Source: Planctomycetaceae bacterium
GTDB lineage: Bacteria; Planctomycetota; Planctomycetia; Pirellulales; Lacipirellulaceae
DNA length: 64,000 bases
Assembly: GCA_002702655.1 (NCBI GenBank)
Contig: PABB01000038.1
Coordinates: 99,221 to 163,220, forward strand
Direction of reading: 5' to 3'
Below the pieces are notes generated by a model that was not told where the DNA came from, did no database searches, and worked only from the letters and a program-made list of their open reading frames with translations. Positions 23,398 to 31,767 of the stretch are shown in pieces; position 1 is the stretch's first letter; every line of letters starts with the position of its first letter. The translations under genes were made by a program, and so were the position numbers.

Positions 23398-24330
23398 ATG
23401 TCCGCTCCCCCTCGCACCGCCGTCGTCACCGGCGCCTCGTCTGGCATTGGTCGGGCGACCGTCGCCGCACTCGTCGCCGAGGGCTTCCACGTGCTCGCCG
23501 GGGTGCGCCGCGACGACGACGCCGCGGCGCTGTTGCACGAGTTCGGCCAACGGGTCACGCCGCTGCAGTTGGACGTGACCGATGCGGAGCAAGTCGCCGA
23601 GGCGGTCCGCATCGTCCACCGCCACGCTCCCCACGGGCTCTCCGCGCTGGTCAACAATGCCGGCGTCGGCGCACCCGCACCGATGGAGTTGACCGAAGTC
23701 GACGAAATCCGCCACCTGATGGAGGTCAACGCCATCGGCCCCATGCGGCTGATCCAGGCGCTGTTGCCGGCGCTGCGGCGCGGCGGCGGACGGATCGTGA
23801 ACCTCTCCAGCATGAACGGCGTGCTTAGCTTGCCGATGACCGGCGCGTATTCGGCCAGCAAGTTCGCGCTGGAGGCGATGTCCGACGCACTGCGGGTGGA
23901 ACTGATGGCGTGGCGCGTGCCGGTGATCGTGATCCGCCCCGGGCAGGTCCGCACGCCGATTTTTAACAAGGCCCGCGCCGACATCGAGCGGCGTCAGGCG
24001 GACATGCCGGCAGCGCTGGCCGCCGGTTATAAGTTGCCGTTTGCGCGCACGGCCAAGTTCAACGAGCGCGGCGAGAAATCGCCCACGCCGCCCGAGACCG
24101 TCGCACGCGTTATCGTCAAGGCGCTCACCGCCCGCCGCCCGCGGCGCAACTACTACATCGGTTGGGACGCGCTGGGCATGCGGCTGCTGCGGTCGCTGAT
24201 GCCCGCCCGCTCGCGCGATCGGCTGCTCGCCCGCGCCATCGGTACGCGGCGTCGCCTGACGGAGCAGCCCGTCGAGGCGCCGGCTCAATCGCCCGCGGCC
24301 TCGGCCTCCGGCGCTTCGATCGGTCCGTAG
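23398..24330 (+). CDS. Short-chain dehydrogenase/reductase
   Basis: 310 residues. Classical SDR motifs are intact: TGASSGIG (11-18) for NAD(P) binding, VNNAG near 90, catalytic Ser in NLSSMNG and YSASK near 160. PGQVRTPIF follows the active site. An Arg in GVRRDD after strand 2 favours NADPH (inference). The C-terminal 90 residues are longer than in minimal SDRs and basic, ending in a Pro/Ala-rich tail. The last 46 bp overlap the convergent gene at 24285-25406. Substrate unknown. Confidence 0.9.
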   Translation: MSAPPRTAVVTGASSGIGRATVAALVAEGFHVLAGVRRDDDAAALLHEFGQRVTPLQLDVTDAEQVAEAVRIVHRHAPHGLSALVNNAGVGAPAPMELTEVDEIRHLMEVNAIGPMRLIQALLPALRRGGGRIVNLSSMNGVLSLPMTGAYSASKFALEAMSDALRVELMAWRVPVIVIRPGQVRTPIFNKARADIERRQADMPAALAAGYKLPFARTAKFNERGEKSPTPPETVARVIVKALTARRPRRNYYIGWDALGMRLLRSLMPARSRDRLLARAIGTRRRLTEQPVEAPAQSPAASASGASIGP

Positions 24331-25406
24331 TACACGCCGAAATTCTTGAAGAACCACGCCCGCGCCAACCAGCGGTCGGCCGGCCAGCGGTTCCAGACGC
24401 TGGCCGCGATCGGGTGCAGGTCGGTCGCCGCCCGCCGCTTGGTTTCGTTGTTCAGCGGGCCCATGGTCATCTCGCGGCAACCGCGCTCGATCGCCGCCTG
24501 CACGCCCGCGTAGATCAGGTTGTGATAGGCCAGCACGTCGTGCGAGCGGTCGTAATCCAAACCGCCATGCACCTGCATCCAGCGGTCGCCGACGTGCAAG
24601 AAGCTCATGAACCCAACCACTCGATCGTCGACCGTGGCGATCAACGCCGTTTGCTGCTGCTCCGCGAACGCCGCCGGTGCGATCAGCACGTCGTTGTAGG
24701 GCGCAATCAAGTCGGAGTGCGCTTCGCTCGCCTGCAGCAACGTGACGAGCTGCTGAAGCAACTGCGGCTGCGCAGCAAGCGGCCCCTCGACCGTGGCGAT
24801 CGTCGCCCCCGCCTCGGCAAACACGCCCGACTCGTGCCGGTAATTGCGGCGGCGTTTCTTCGACAAGCTGGCCAGGAAGTCGTCGAACGACGCGGAGCCC
24901 GCCAAGTCGATACTGGTCATCGGCAAGATCTGGAACTGATCGAACCGTTCGCCGGCCGCCCAGGCGGCTTCGGCCGGCGGTTCGGCAATCCACACCGTGT
25001 CGATCTTCTTCTGCCGGCACAAGAACCGCGCAATCGCCTGCTTCGCCGCGTGCCGATCGACCCCTTCGGCGATCTGGAATGGGCTGTGCTCGTCGAACGC
25101 CAGGAATGCCGTGTCGACGATCAACGACGTCTTGCGCGCCAGCGGTCCCAGCCATCCCAGTCGCCGCCGCCACTCGGGCCGCAGCATGTCGGTGGCCGGG
25201 CGACGGCGCAGGCGAGTGACCGGCGCGGCCGCCACGACCCGCCCGCTCTGCCGAGCGACGGCCCAGCGCAGCTCGGTGTCGGCCGTGTTGTACCGCTCAA
25301 ACAACGCGTAATTCGCCGTCAGATCCGGCGCAAGGGACAACTCGGCCGGCGGTTCAAACGACGGCTCAAACGCCACCTCAAGATTGTCAGGGCTCGGCTG
25401 GGACAT
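24285..25406 (-). CDS. GNAT / FemAB-like acyltransferase family protein
   Basis: 373 residues from MSQPSPD at 25406; the Shine-Dalgarno is weak. Two GNAT-like halves are visible. The second, from about residue 200, has FLASLSKKRRRNYRHESGVF, typical of the BioF2/FemAB-like acetyltransferase group, then VGFMSFLHVGDRWMQVHGGLD and YHNLIYAGVQAAIERGCREM. Such proteins transfer acyl or aminoacyl groups, often in envelope or exopolysaccharide metabolism. The 3' end overlaps the SDR gene by 46 bp on the opposite strand. The specific substrate is unknown. Confidence 0.8.
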   Translation of the reverse strand: MSQPSPDNLEVAFEPSFEPPAELSLAPDLTANYALFERYNTADTELRWAVARQSGRVVAAAPVTRLRRRPATDMLRPEWRRRLGWLGPLARKTSLIVDTAFLAFDEHSPFQIAEGVDRHAAKQAIARFLCRQKKIDTVWIAEPPAEAAWAAGERFDQFQILPMTSIDLAGSASFDDFLASLSKKRRRNYRHESGVFAEAGATIATVEGPLAAQPQLLQQLVTLLQASEAHSDLIAPYNDVLIAPAAFAEQQQTALIATVDDRVVGFMSFLHVGDRWMQVHGGLDYDRSHDVLAYHNLIYAGVQAAIERGCREMTMGPLNNETKRRAATDLHPIAASVWNRWPADRWLARAWFFKNFGVYYGPIEAPEAEAAGD

Positions 25407-25887
25407 AACTCGCAACGACGGGCGTCGGACTCGAGATTCCCGCCATCCGGGCGGAAACACGCACTGAAGGGGGGACGGCGACAACCTGAAGGTTCTCCGC
25501 TCCCTGTGGCGGTTCCCCGCCCCCATTGAGCCTAGTTCAGCCAACTTCTCGCGGCAAATTGACCATGTCGCAGTCCGGGAGTAGAGTTTAGGGATTGGGC
25601 GAATCAGGCGGACTGCGGCACTTACGCCCCGGCCGCCCGACTCGCTCATTCTCCCGCACTGACGCTCGCCGACCGAGTCGCCGAGCGTTCCCGCCGCGCA
25701 CGGAAGCCGTCACTGGCGTCCACCCGGTGCGTCGCGCCCTCGGGGGCGTGCCGCCCTGATCCATAGAACAAACACTGGGAATCCGACGGCTGGCACGCAG
25801 GCTGCACCATGGCGGTTTGTCCTTGGTCGCCCCGGCGGCAGCCGCTTCCCAGATTCGATCCCCCAATAGCATGAGGGTTAGGTCCGC
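25407..25887. other. Divergent intergenic region, no gene recognised
   Basis: About 480 bp between divergently transcribed genes. No credible frame or RNA; it should hold both promoters. Confidence 0.4.
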
Positions 25888-26901
25888 GTGGGTCTGATCA
25901 CGAACTTCACCGCGTCCGAACAGCGGGAACTTGACGAAAAGCGGACGATCCCCCGCTTGTCCTCCATGCCCCTGGCCCTGGCCAGCATGGGTTTGGCGAC
26001 CATTGAGCCGTTCGCCTCCAACCCCTGGTTGTGGGGACCGCTGTGTCTGTTCACGGCGTCGATGATGTTCTGCTGGACCAGCGCCCTGCACGAGGCGGCG
26101 CATCAAACGCTGTGGAAATCGCAGTGGCTGTCGATCCTGACCGGCCGCGCGCTGGGCACGTTCATGTTCACGCCCTACACCGTGTATCGCGAGAGCCACA
26201 TCCGCCATCACGCGTACCTCAACACGCCGCGGGACTGGGAGCTGTGGCCGTACACCGACCCCGACGCGTCGCTCACATTCCGCCGCGTGTTCGTCTGGTT
26301 CGATCTGCTGTGCGGGGTGGTCGCCGGGCCGATCATTTACGGCCGGCTGTACTTTTCGTCGAAGTCCCCCATCAAATCCCCCGACGTGCGCCGCACCATC
26401 GCGTGGGAGTACGTCGGCATCGTCGCCGTGTGGGCCGGCATCTGGGGTTACACCACATGGGCGGGACTGTGGCCGCTACACGCCCGCAACGTGCTGCTGC
26501 CGATGTACCTGGCCGCCACCGCGCAAACCGTGCGCAAGTTCACCGAGCACCTGGGCATGGCCAGCTTCGACCCGCTGCTGGGCACCCGCACCGTGTTGCC
26601 ACGCAAGTGGCTGCTGCGGCTCAGTTCGTTTCTGAACTTCGACATCTTCATCCACGGCCCGCACCACCGCCACCCGCGGCTGGTTCACACGCACCTGGAA
26701 GCCAAGCTCGACGAATACCGCGGCGCCAACCCGGAGGTGAGCTACCCGGCATACGAGCGGTACTGGCAAGCCTCGCTGGCGATGCTCCCCTGTCTCTGGC
26801 GCAACCCCGGCTGCGGGGTGAATGCAGGGGCGCTGCTGGATGAAAAGAGCGCCGCCACCGCCGAAGCGGAAGATTTCGCCAGCGACGTGGTGGGGGCGTA
26901 A
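25888..26901 (+). CDS. Membrane fatty acid desaturase/hydroxylase family protein
   Basis: 337 residues from a GTG at 25888. The three histidine boxes of membrane di-iron desaturases are present: HEAAH (68-72), HIRHH (104-108) and HGPHHRHPR (near residue 250), with hydrophobic segments around 28-62, 118-140 and 165-200. It acts in the membrane on a lipid or carotenoid substrate; a ketolase or hydroxylase role cannot be excluded. No neighbouring lipid genes. It is followed by a repeat-rich stretch. Confidence 0.88.
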   Translation: MGLITNFTASEQRELDEKRTIPRLSSMPLALASMGLATIEPFASNPWLWGPLCLFTASMMFCWTSALHEAAHQTLWKSQWLSILTGRALGTFMFTPYTVYRESHIRHHAYLNTPRDWELWPYTDPDASLTFRRVFVWFDLLCGVVAGPIIYGRLYFSSKSPIKSPDVRRTIAWEYVGIVAVWAGIWGYTTWAGLWPLHARNVLLPMYLAATAQTVRKFTEHLGMASFDPLLGTRTVLPRKWLLRLSSFLNFDIFIHGPHHRHPRLVHTHLEAKLDEYRGANPEVSYPAYERYWQASLAMLPCLWRNPGCGVNAGALLDEKSAATAEAEDFASDVVGA

Positions 26902-27035
26902 GCAGTCACGGCCGCTCAGGTCTGGCAATTGCCGCCCTGTTACCCAAGCTTGTCGTAGGGAATTTGCGGCGCTGCTGCGCGTACTTCTTTCGCCGGCGCC
27001 AATCCGCCGCAATGCGTGCAAACCACGTGCAACTA

Positions 27036-27222
27036 GGTGCCATGCCCACGGCGGTCTTCCGCTGTGGGCATGCTGAGTCACCAGTGCGGCATGCCCACGC
27101 CTGCGGACAGGCGTGGGCATGGCAAAACGGCTTGAATGGGTGTGCCACTGGCTCTGCCAGTGCACGCTGAGCGTTACGCAATCAATGCATTTACACTAGC
27201 AGATCCAGTGGCCCCCGGCGCA
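27036..27222. repeat. Composite CATGCCCAC / GCCACTGGCTCTG repeat, copy 1
   Basis: Three consecutive hairpins: CATGCCCACGG...TGTGGGCATG, GCATGCCCACGCCTGCGGAC with its inverse, and a GCCACTGGCTCTGCCAGTGC arm whose inverted partner is partly decayed (27192-27216). It supplies the last codons and stop of the minus-strand gene ending at 27174. Other copies are at 28384 and 31365. Confidence 0.85.
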
Positions 27223-27560
27223 GCCGGTGAGACGCCCGCCAGGCGGAAATCGGGATCGCTCGTGCCAATCATCATGCTGGCGACTGCCAGCGCGTGCCCG
27301 TCCGGCGAACGATTGGTCGTGGTCTCGTTGTTCCCGTCGTAGTAAAGTCGAAACGGGTTGACCTGCGTATGGTAGATGTTTGGATTCGTGTCAAAGTCGG
27401 GGTCGGGGGCTCGCTCAAGATCAAACTCTCCTAACCTGCCACCTTCGCCCGTAAGCCCTGTGACCCTCGAATTGACTCCGTACTCTCTGGGTACGAGGCG
27501 GTCAGCGCGGGCGGCCGAGGCAATCAGAAGCGAAAATGCAAAACCTAATGCAACCTTCAT
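27174..27560 (-). pseudogene. Subtilase (S8)-like gene truncated by a repeat
   Basis: 128 residues. A signal peptide (MKVALGFAFSLLIASAARA) is followed by LTGEGGRLGEFDLERAPDPD and then SPDGHALAVASMMIGTSDPD...LAGVSP, which resembles the catalytic-His region of planctomycete S8 proteases (xxHAxxVAGxMIGT...GVAPGA). The reading frame then enters the composite repeat, which encodes the final GATGSASVNALIA and the stop. The catalytic Ser region is absent, so a protease would be inactive. It overlaps the upstream gene by 4 bp. The subtilase assignment rests on one motif. Confidence 0.6.
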
Positions 27561-28165
27561 TTCTCTTCTCCTGCATCGGCCGGCTTCACTCCGAACTCAA
27601 ACCCGCTGCAAATCATCCGTCGGACAACATCGCGATTGTGTTTTCTGGGCCTGGCAAGCCCGTCCGACACGGCTTCGCCTTGAACGTACCGCACCCGGTA
27701 GTCGCGCGGCTTCAGTTTGCCGAGCGGGATAACAGCGATGTTCCATCGCCCAAGCGGCGTCGATTTGCGGATGAAGTGGTAGTGGACGGTGATCTCGCGC
27801 CCGTCGATCTCGACCCTGTCAATCGCCGTGTCGTCCTGCATCTGGTGAGCGAAGAAGACTAGCCGGAGACTCTCATCCGTCGTGAAGTCGATTCGCCGTT
27901 TGCGCCCCTTCAGCACGGCGACAGCTTCTTTGAGCGGGTCCTTTTCCGTGACGATGAACCCGGGCTTAGCCGCCCTACCTTCCTTTGGCCGGTCAGCGAG
28001 AATCTTCTGAAACTGAAGAACCACGCTGCGCTTGGCGAGTTCATCCATCGGGATGAACTTCCCCTCCAACTCGGGCTCCCGGATCGGCTTCGTATCCGGC
28101 ATGTTGTATGCCGTGATCTCGGCCGGGGGGATGGTGACGACGGCTGCGAGTAGAAGAGAGAGCAT
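27557..28165 (-). CDS. Secreted hypothetical protein
   Basis: 202 residues with a short hydrophobic N-terminus (MLSLLLAAVVTIPPAEITA) that may be a signal peptide. The rest is mixed alpha/beta with conserved-looking VVLQFQKILADRP and DRVEIDGREITVHYHFIRKSTP segments. No family recognised. Its stop overlaps the start of the truncated subtilase-like gene (ATGA), so the two were one transcription unit. Confidence 0.6.
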   Translation of the reverse strand: MLSLLLAAVVTIPPAEITAYNMPDTKPIREPELEGKFIPMDELAKRSVVLQFQKILADRPKEGRAAKPGFIVTEKDPLKEAVAVLKGRKRRIDFTTDESLRLVFFAHQMQDDTAIDRVEIDGREITVHYHFIRKSTPLGRWNIAVIPLGKLKPRDYRVRYVQGEAVSDGLARPRKHNRDVVRRMICSGFEFGVKPADAGEEK

Positions 28166-28383
28166 GGCTTTGGTCTTCCAGCTTGAAGCGTATCGCTACT
28201 GCTGCTGGGCGCCAAGTAAAATCTTCTTTCCGTAGTACGAATCGCCTACCGACGGCTCGGGCTCCGCAGCTTCTTGTAGAGCGCAGAGTTACTTCATCGC
28301 CTGGCGGCTCTTGAAACGACAGGCAGGTTCCGTTCCACGTCGCCCGCAATAGTTCCTTCACCCCACAAAAACACCGACCAGGC
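28166..28383. other. Promoter-side intergenic stretch
   Basis: About 220 bp upstream of the hypothetical gene and before the second composite repeat. No gene recognised. Confidence 0.35.
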
Positions 28384-28544
28384 GCCATGCCCAAGGCGGT
28401 CTTCCGCCGTGAGCATGCTGAATCACCTGCGCCAGTTGCCGCTGGCAAAACGGCGTGAATGAGTGTGCCACTGGCTCTGCCAGTGCACGTTGAGCGTTAT
28501 GTGATCCATGTGTTTGCACTGGCAGAGCCAGTGGCTCCCGGCGC
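28384..28544. repeat. Composite CATGCCCA / GCCACTGGCTCTG repeat, copy 2
   Basis: Same organisation as 27036-27222. Its GCCACTGGCTCTGCCAGTGC arm has a perfect 21-bp inverted partner about 30 bp downstream. The element joins directly to a headless coding fragment at 28546. Confidence 0.88.
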
Positions 28545-28545
28545 C

Positions 28546-28872
28546 GAGACAAGCGGTCGCATCGCGCGCGGGGTCGTCGACCAAAGCGGTCGGTTTACGG
28601 TGGGCACGTTCGAGGCGGCCGACGGCGCAGTGGCCGGAGCGCACCAGGCGATCGTCGTGCAATTGGCTCCGCCAGAACTGCTCGCCCAGCGGCCGCGCGG
28701 CGAGCTGACCGATCCCGAGGCCCACGCCGGGCACGAACACTCCGGGCTGATCTCCCCGCAATTCTCGCAGTATTCGACCACGCCTCTTACTGCGATTGTC
28801 TTGCCAGATGCGCCGAATCAGGTGACGCTCATCGTGGAGCCGCTGCAGACGAGACGGCAGAGCCGCGATTGA
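28546..28872 (+). pseudogene. 5'-truncated transthyretin-like (carboxypeptidase-regulatory-like) fragment
   Basis: About 108 codons in frame with the end of the repeat. GVVDQSGRFTVGTFEAADGAVAGAHQAIVV, followed by a HSGLISPQFSQYSTTPLTAIV segment and PNQVTLIVEPL, matches the C-terminal half of the small planctomycete transthyretin-like envelope proteins (xxDGRFxLGTxxxGDGAxxGxYxVxV...SGLTAxV). The signal peptide and first half are missing and are replaced by repeat sequence, which supplies an in-frame ATG at 28459. Probably not functional. Confidence 0.6.
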
Positions 28873-28925
28873 CGTGTCCGGCTCCAAGAAAGCGTTTGGC
28901 CTCGGGTGAATGTCGAGGCAGACAC

Positions 28926-28962
28926 CAATAAAGCGCCCCGGCGGGTCTCACCGCCGGGGCGC
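28926..28962 (-). terminator. Rho-independent terminator after the PEP-CTERM gene
   Basis: A 12-bp perfect stem (GCGCCCCGGCGG/CCGCCGGGGCGC) with a 6-nt loop, followed on the minus strand by TTTATT. It is 15 bp past the stop of 28977-29801. Confidence 0.8.
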
Positions 28963-28976
28963 GCTTCATCCAGTCG

Positions 28977-29801
28977 CTACGAACGTCGGCGACGGCGTAC
29001 AGCCGCCAGGGCGGCGATCGCGAGGCCCCCCAGTCCTACCGATGTCGGCTCGGGAACCTGCTGGACATCAAGAAAGAAACGCCCCGAGTCGCCGAACGTC
29101 CCCGATTCGTCAACGAGCCGGAACTCGGCCGAGTAAGTGCCGCGTGGCGCCGCGGCGTCCACCCACAGTACGGGAGTGAATGCAAAAAACTCGTCGCCGT
29201 CGCCGACATGCACGTCGCCCCCGACGGGGACGGCCGAGGGATTGGCGAGCGTGCCCACGTTGAGGTGGGGCGAACTGACGCTCACCAACTCCAAGTGAAT
29301 GTGCGCCGCGTCGAAGTTGCTACTCCAGCGGTTGCTGCTGCTGTTAAACAGAACGTCTTCCGCAACGCCCGCGCCGTTGAGCGAATGCACGTTCTGCATT
29401 TCAAGGGCGGAATACTCCAAGCCGACGAGATGTTTCGTCGTGTTCTTTCCAGCGTAGACGCCGACGCCTGGTACAAGCGGCAACGGCTCCTGGCCAGTGT
29501 AGGTCTCGGGCAGACGATTGTTGCCGTTCGTGTCGATCAGCGTCGGCGAGCCAGCGGGGCCGGCGTACACGTATTGCCCAATGCCGTGATAGTGGTTTCC
29601 ATGCTGAAACAGCAGTGTCAGCCGGTTGTAGTTCGGGTTATTGGGATAGGCCCCGCCGCCTTCGGCGGCTGGCGCGTCGAATGGAGTCGCGCGGGTATCG
29701 ATTCCAACGTAGTACTCGGCGAGATCCGCACGAGCGCCGGCGACGAAGCACGTCGCACCAGTCAACAATGCCAGAACCATCGAGGATTGAAGGGGTTTCA
29801 T
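28977..29801 (-). CDS. PEP-CTERM protein, possibly of the all3515 (Zur-linked) family
   Basis: 274 residues. Signal peptide (MKPLQSSMVLALLTGATCFVAGARA), a beta-rich body with His-rich FQHGNHYHGIGQY and FDAAHIHLELVSV, then PRGTYSAEFRLVDESGTFGDSGRFF and the sorting signal VPEPTSVGLGGLAIAALAAVRRRRR. The body resembles the all3515-type PEP-CTERM family reported as Zur-repressed, and a Fur/Zur-type regulator lies 0.9 kb upstream on the same strand. The His clusters could bind zinc (inference). Exported, then processed by an exosortase not found in this window. Confidence 0.8.
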   Translation of the reverse strand: MKPLQSSMVLALLTGATCFVAGARADLAEYYVGIDTRATPFDAPAAEGGGAYPNNPNYNRLTLLFQHGNHYHGIGQYVYAGPAGSPTLIDTNGNNRLPETYTGQEPLPLVPGVGVYAGKNTTKHLVGLEYSALEMQNVHSLNGAGVAEDVLFNSSSNRWSSNFDAAHIHLELVSVSSPHLNVGTLANPSAVPVGGDVHVGDGDEFFAFTPVLWVDAAAPRGTYSAEFRLVDESGTFGDSGRFFLDVQQVPEPTSVGLGGLAIAALAAVRRRRRS

Positions 29802-30143
29802 GAGGTCTCTTACTCCGTGAATTCAGTGGATTGATCGAATTGAAATCTCCTTGCGGAGACGAGAGTCCGGTCCCAGGCATATGTTCCGCGCCGCGGCACG
29901 CGCATCGACGGCGCAGCGCCGCGAAGAACGCAGCAGGGGCGGCAATAGCAACCCCCTGGGCAGATCTTCAGCGCAGTTCTTGAGGGAATGCCCGCAGAGC
30001 CTGCAAGGCGCCAGATACCGGCGGCGTAGCAAGGCGAACGGCGCGAGGACCGTCACGTCGCGCCTCGCTACTGCCGCTCGCGGACTCGCCGCGACGGGTT
30101 CACCGTGCCCCAAGAGGCACGCTTGGCGCAGATTGGCAGATTG
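29802..30143. other. Intergenic region upstream of the PEP-CTERM gene
   Basis: About 340 bp. Cys-rich minus-strand frames here are not convincing. I found no second copy of the Zur-like motif. It may be a leader or decayed coding sequence. Confidence 0.35.
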
Positions 30144-30578
30144 TCATAGCGGCGCCGCGAGAGGCGGCCCGCGGGACCGCACGCGAGAGGGTTGGATGGC
30201 GCGTCCGAGACGCGCGCCGGCGGCGCTCAGGCCGCCACATAGGTCAACTAGCGCGACGAAGCCGCGTGCAGTCGCCACGGCGGCGCCCAACTGCAGCAGC
30301 AGCCGGCATGCCAAGCATACAGCGGTAATGCCGGTATCGCCGACCGATCGCTGCGCGGCGTCGTTACGTAGACACCCCCGAACGAGTTGAGGTCGTTGAC
30401 CGAAGCCGCTGCAGTCGCCTGCAAATGCTGTGAAATCGCTCGACGAAGCCGCGCCACGTTGGCGACAGCACGATTCGCTATGCCAGCAGTGCCCCCGTGC
30501 AATGATCGCCAAATGCACGGCCGCGAGGACGACAGCCAGAAAGGGGGATCGATGCGCTGACATGGCAAGTCGCTTCAC
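30144..30578 (-). CDS. Cys-rich hypothetical protein near the Zur-like gene
   Basis: 144 residues with a hydrophobic N-terminus (SPFLAVVLAAVHLAIIA), GHCWHSESC and a central VCLACRLLLQ. The layout (leader, His/Cys stretch, CxxCR motif, hydrophobic patch) recalls DUF2946-type small proteins found near metal-regulated genes, but the match is weak and the tail is Arg/Pro-rich. The start lies 72 bp from an operator-like motif. It may be decayed or not real. Confidence 0.35.
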   Translation of the reverse strand: MKRLAMSAHRSPFLAVVLAAVHLAIIARGHCWHSESCCRQRGAASSSDFTAFAGDCSGFGQRPQLVRGCLRNDAAQRSVGDTGITAVCLACRLLLQLGAAVATARGFVALVDLCGGLSAAGARLGRAIQPSRVRSRGPPLAAPL

Positions 30579-30650
30579 CGGGCGGCAGTTCGCGAATTCT
30601 CACGTTGGCGAGCCATTGCTCGCGTTATTGAGATGCGATTGTGCATGTCC

Positions 30651-30666
30651 TGCAATTCATTTGCAA
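30651..30666 (-). promoter_or_regulatory. Zur/Fur-like operator candidate, site B
   Basis: On the minus strand it reads TTGCAAATGAATTGCA, 14 of 16 identical to TTGCGGATGAATTGCA upstream of the Fur-family gene. It is an imperfect palindrome (TGCAA-N5-TTGCA) in an unusually AT-rich pocket, 72 bp before the gene at 30578 and 44 bp past the regulator gene. Confidence 0.55.
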
Positions 30667-30709
30667 GTGTATTTTTCGCGGAAAACTTCCTTTCGCGCAA
30701 ACGACGCCT

Positions 30710-31171
30710 TTAGCCTTGTGCCCGGTTGGCCAGACACTCTCCGCAATGACCGCGAAGCAGCACTTCTGTAATCTCGCCGAGCTTCTGGCGACGTCGCCCG
30801 CGGCTTGGCGAAATCGTCACCGAGAAACCATCGAGACAAGCGACGGCGCCGCAATCGACGCACATGAAATGAGGATGTTCCAGGGCGTCCGTCCCGGCGG
30901 TTTTGCGAAGTTCGAATCGACGGATCTGATCGCCAAGTTCCAGCCGCGTGAGAATGCTCGCGTCGGCCAATTCCTGCAAGCCTCGAAAAATCGTCGACTG
31001 ATCGAAACCCAGAGGCCCCAGCGCGTCGACGACCTCTGCGTGGCTCACCGGTCGCCGTTGCTTGGCCAAATGCTGGAGTATGGAAACGCGAGCGGCTGTC
31101 GCCCGCAGGCCCGATTCGCGCAACAGCATCTTTGTTTCGGCGACGGGGGATTCGATTTCCACGGTCGGCAC
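30710..31171 (-). CDS. Fur-family transcriptional repressor, Zur-like
   Basis: 153 residues from a GTG at 31171. Winged-helix N-terminus (LRATAARVSILQHLAKQRRPVSHAEVVDALG, then DQSTIFRGLQELADASIL) and dimerisation domain with HPHFMCVDCGAV and GHCGECL. The two CxxC pairs (C104/C107 and C143/C146) form the structural zinc site, and H99/H101 fit the regulatory site. Zinc rather than iron specificity is inferred from the linked PEP-CTERM gene. An operator-like motif 61 bp upstream suggests autoregulation. Confidence 0.85.
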   Translation of the reverse strand: MPTVEIESPVAETKMLLRESGLRATAARVSILQHLAKQRRPVSHAEVVDALGPLGFDQSTIFRGLQELADASILTRLELGDQIRRFELRKTAGTDALEHPHFMCVDCGAVACLDGFSVTISPSRGRRRQKLGEITEVLLRGHCGECLANRAQG

Positions 31172-31214
31172 AAGTTCGTGTTCGGGTACGGACGGCGTTC
31201 AGCAAGCTAATCAG

Positions 31215-31248
31215 TTGCAATTCTCCGGGGATTGCGGATGAATTGCAA
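31215..31248. promoter_or_regulatory. Zur/Fur-like operator candidate, site A
   Basis: TTGCAATT at 31215-31222 faces AATTGCAA at 31241-31248. The right part TTGCGGATGAATTGCAA (31232-31248) repeats site B. The position, 44-77 bp before the regulator's start codon, fits an autoregulatory operator overlapping the promoter. Confidence 0.55.
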
Positions 31249-31364
31249 GTGCGCCCGAGTCATACGCCGCCAACCTACGTCGGTTGGACCAGCCGTTGCG
31301 GAATGGCCCGCGCATCAATCTGCTGAGGTGGAACTCACTTCCTTCACTTCGACAACCGACCGGG

Positions 31365-31455
31365 GGTCATGCCCAAGGCGGTCTTTCGCCGTGGGCATGC
31401 TGAATCACCAGCGCGGCATGCCCACGCCTGCGGACAGGCGTGGGCATGGCACCCT
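31365..31455. repeat. Composite CATGCCCA repeat, copy 3 (short form)
   Basis: Contains the two CATGCCCA-type hairpins but lacks the GCCACTGGCTCTG part. Confidence 0.8.
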
Positions 31456-31767
31456 GCTCTCGCGCGAGACGCCCCACGTTTTCAGTAGAAAGTGGGCCAC
31501 CCCATCGCGTACAAAGCAGGTGCGGGCCGTTCCGCCGTGGCGCCGACGGGACGCACGCCATGGGACGGTCGCGCGGGTAGCGGGTTTCGCTCGCCCCCGA
31601 GGGGTTTTGCTCGCAAAACTCGCGGTCCAGAAAGCCCTCGCGGTGAACGCAACTCCTTGACGAGCAACGCTTACGGTTCACGTCACCTGCAAAAACGCCA
31701 ACGAGTTTTGCTCGGAGAATCTGACGTTTTGCACACGAGCAAAATTGCAAAACCGCCCAATGCGCCA
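31456..31767. other. Intergenic stretch, no gene recognised
   Basis: About 310 bp. It contains GGGTTTCGCTCGCCCCCGAG and GGTTTTGCTCGCAAAAC-like motifs, low-complexity reading frames and no recognisable protein. It looks like further repeat debris. Confidence 0.4.

Noticed and set aside
31456-31767. Minus-strand frame ending near the composite repeat (about 200 codons)
   Set aside because: It is mostly read from repeat sequence and low-complexity DNA; no start signals.
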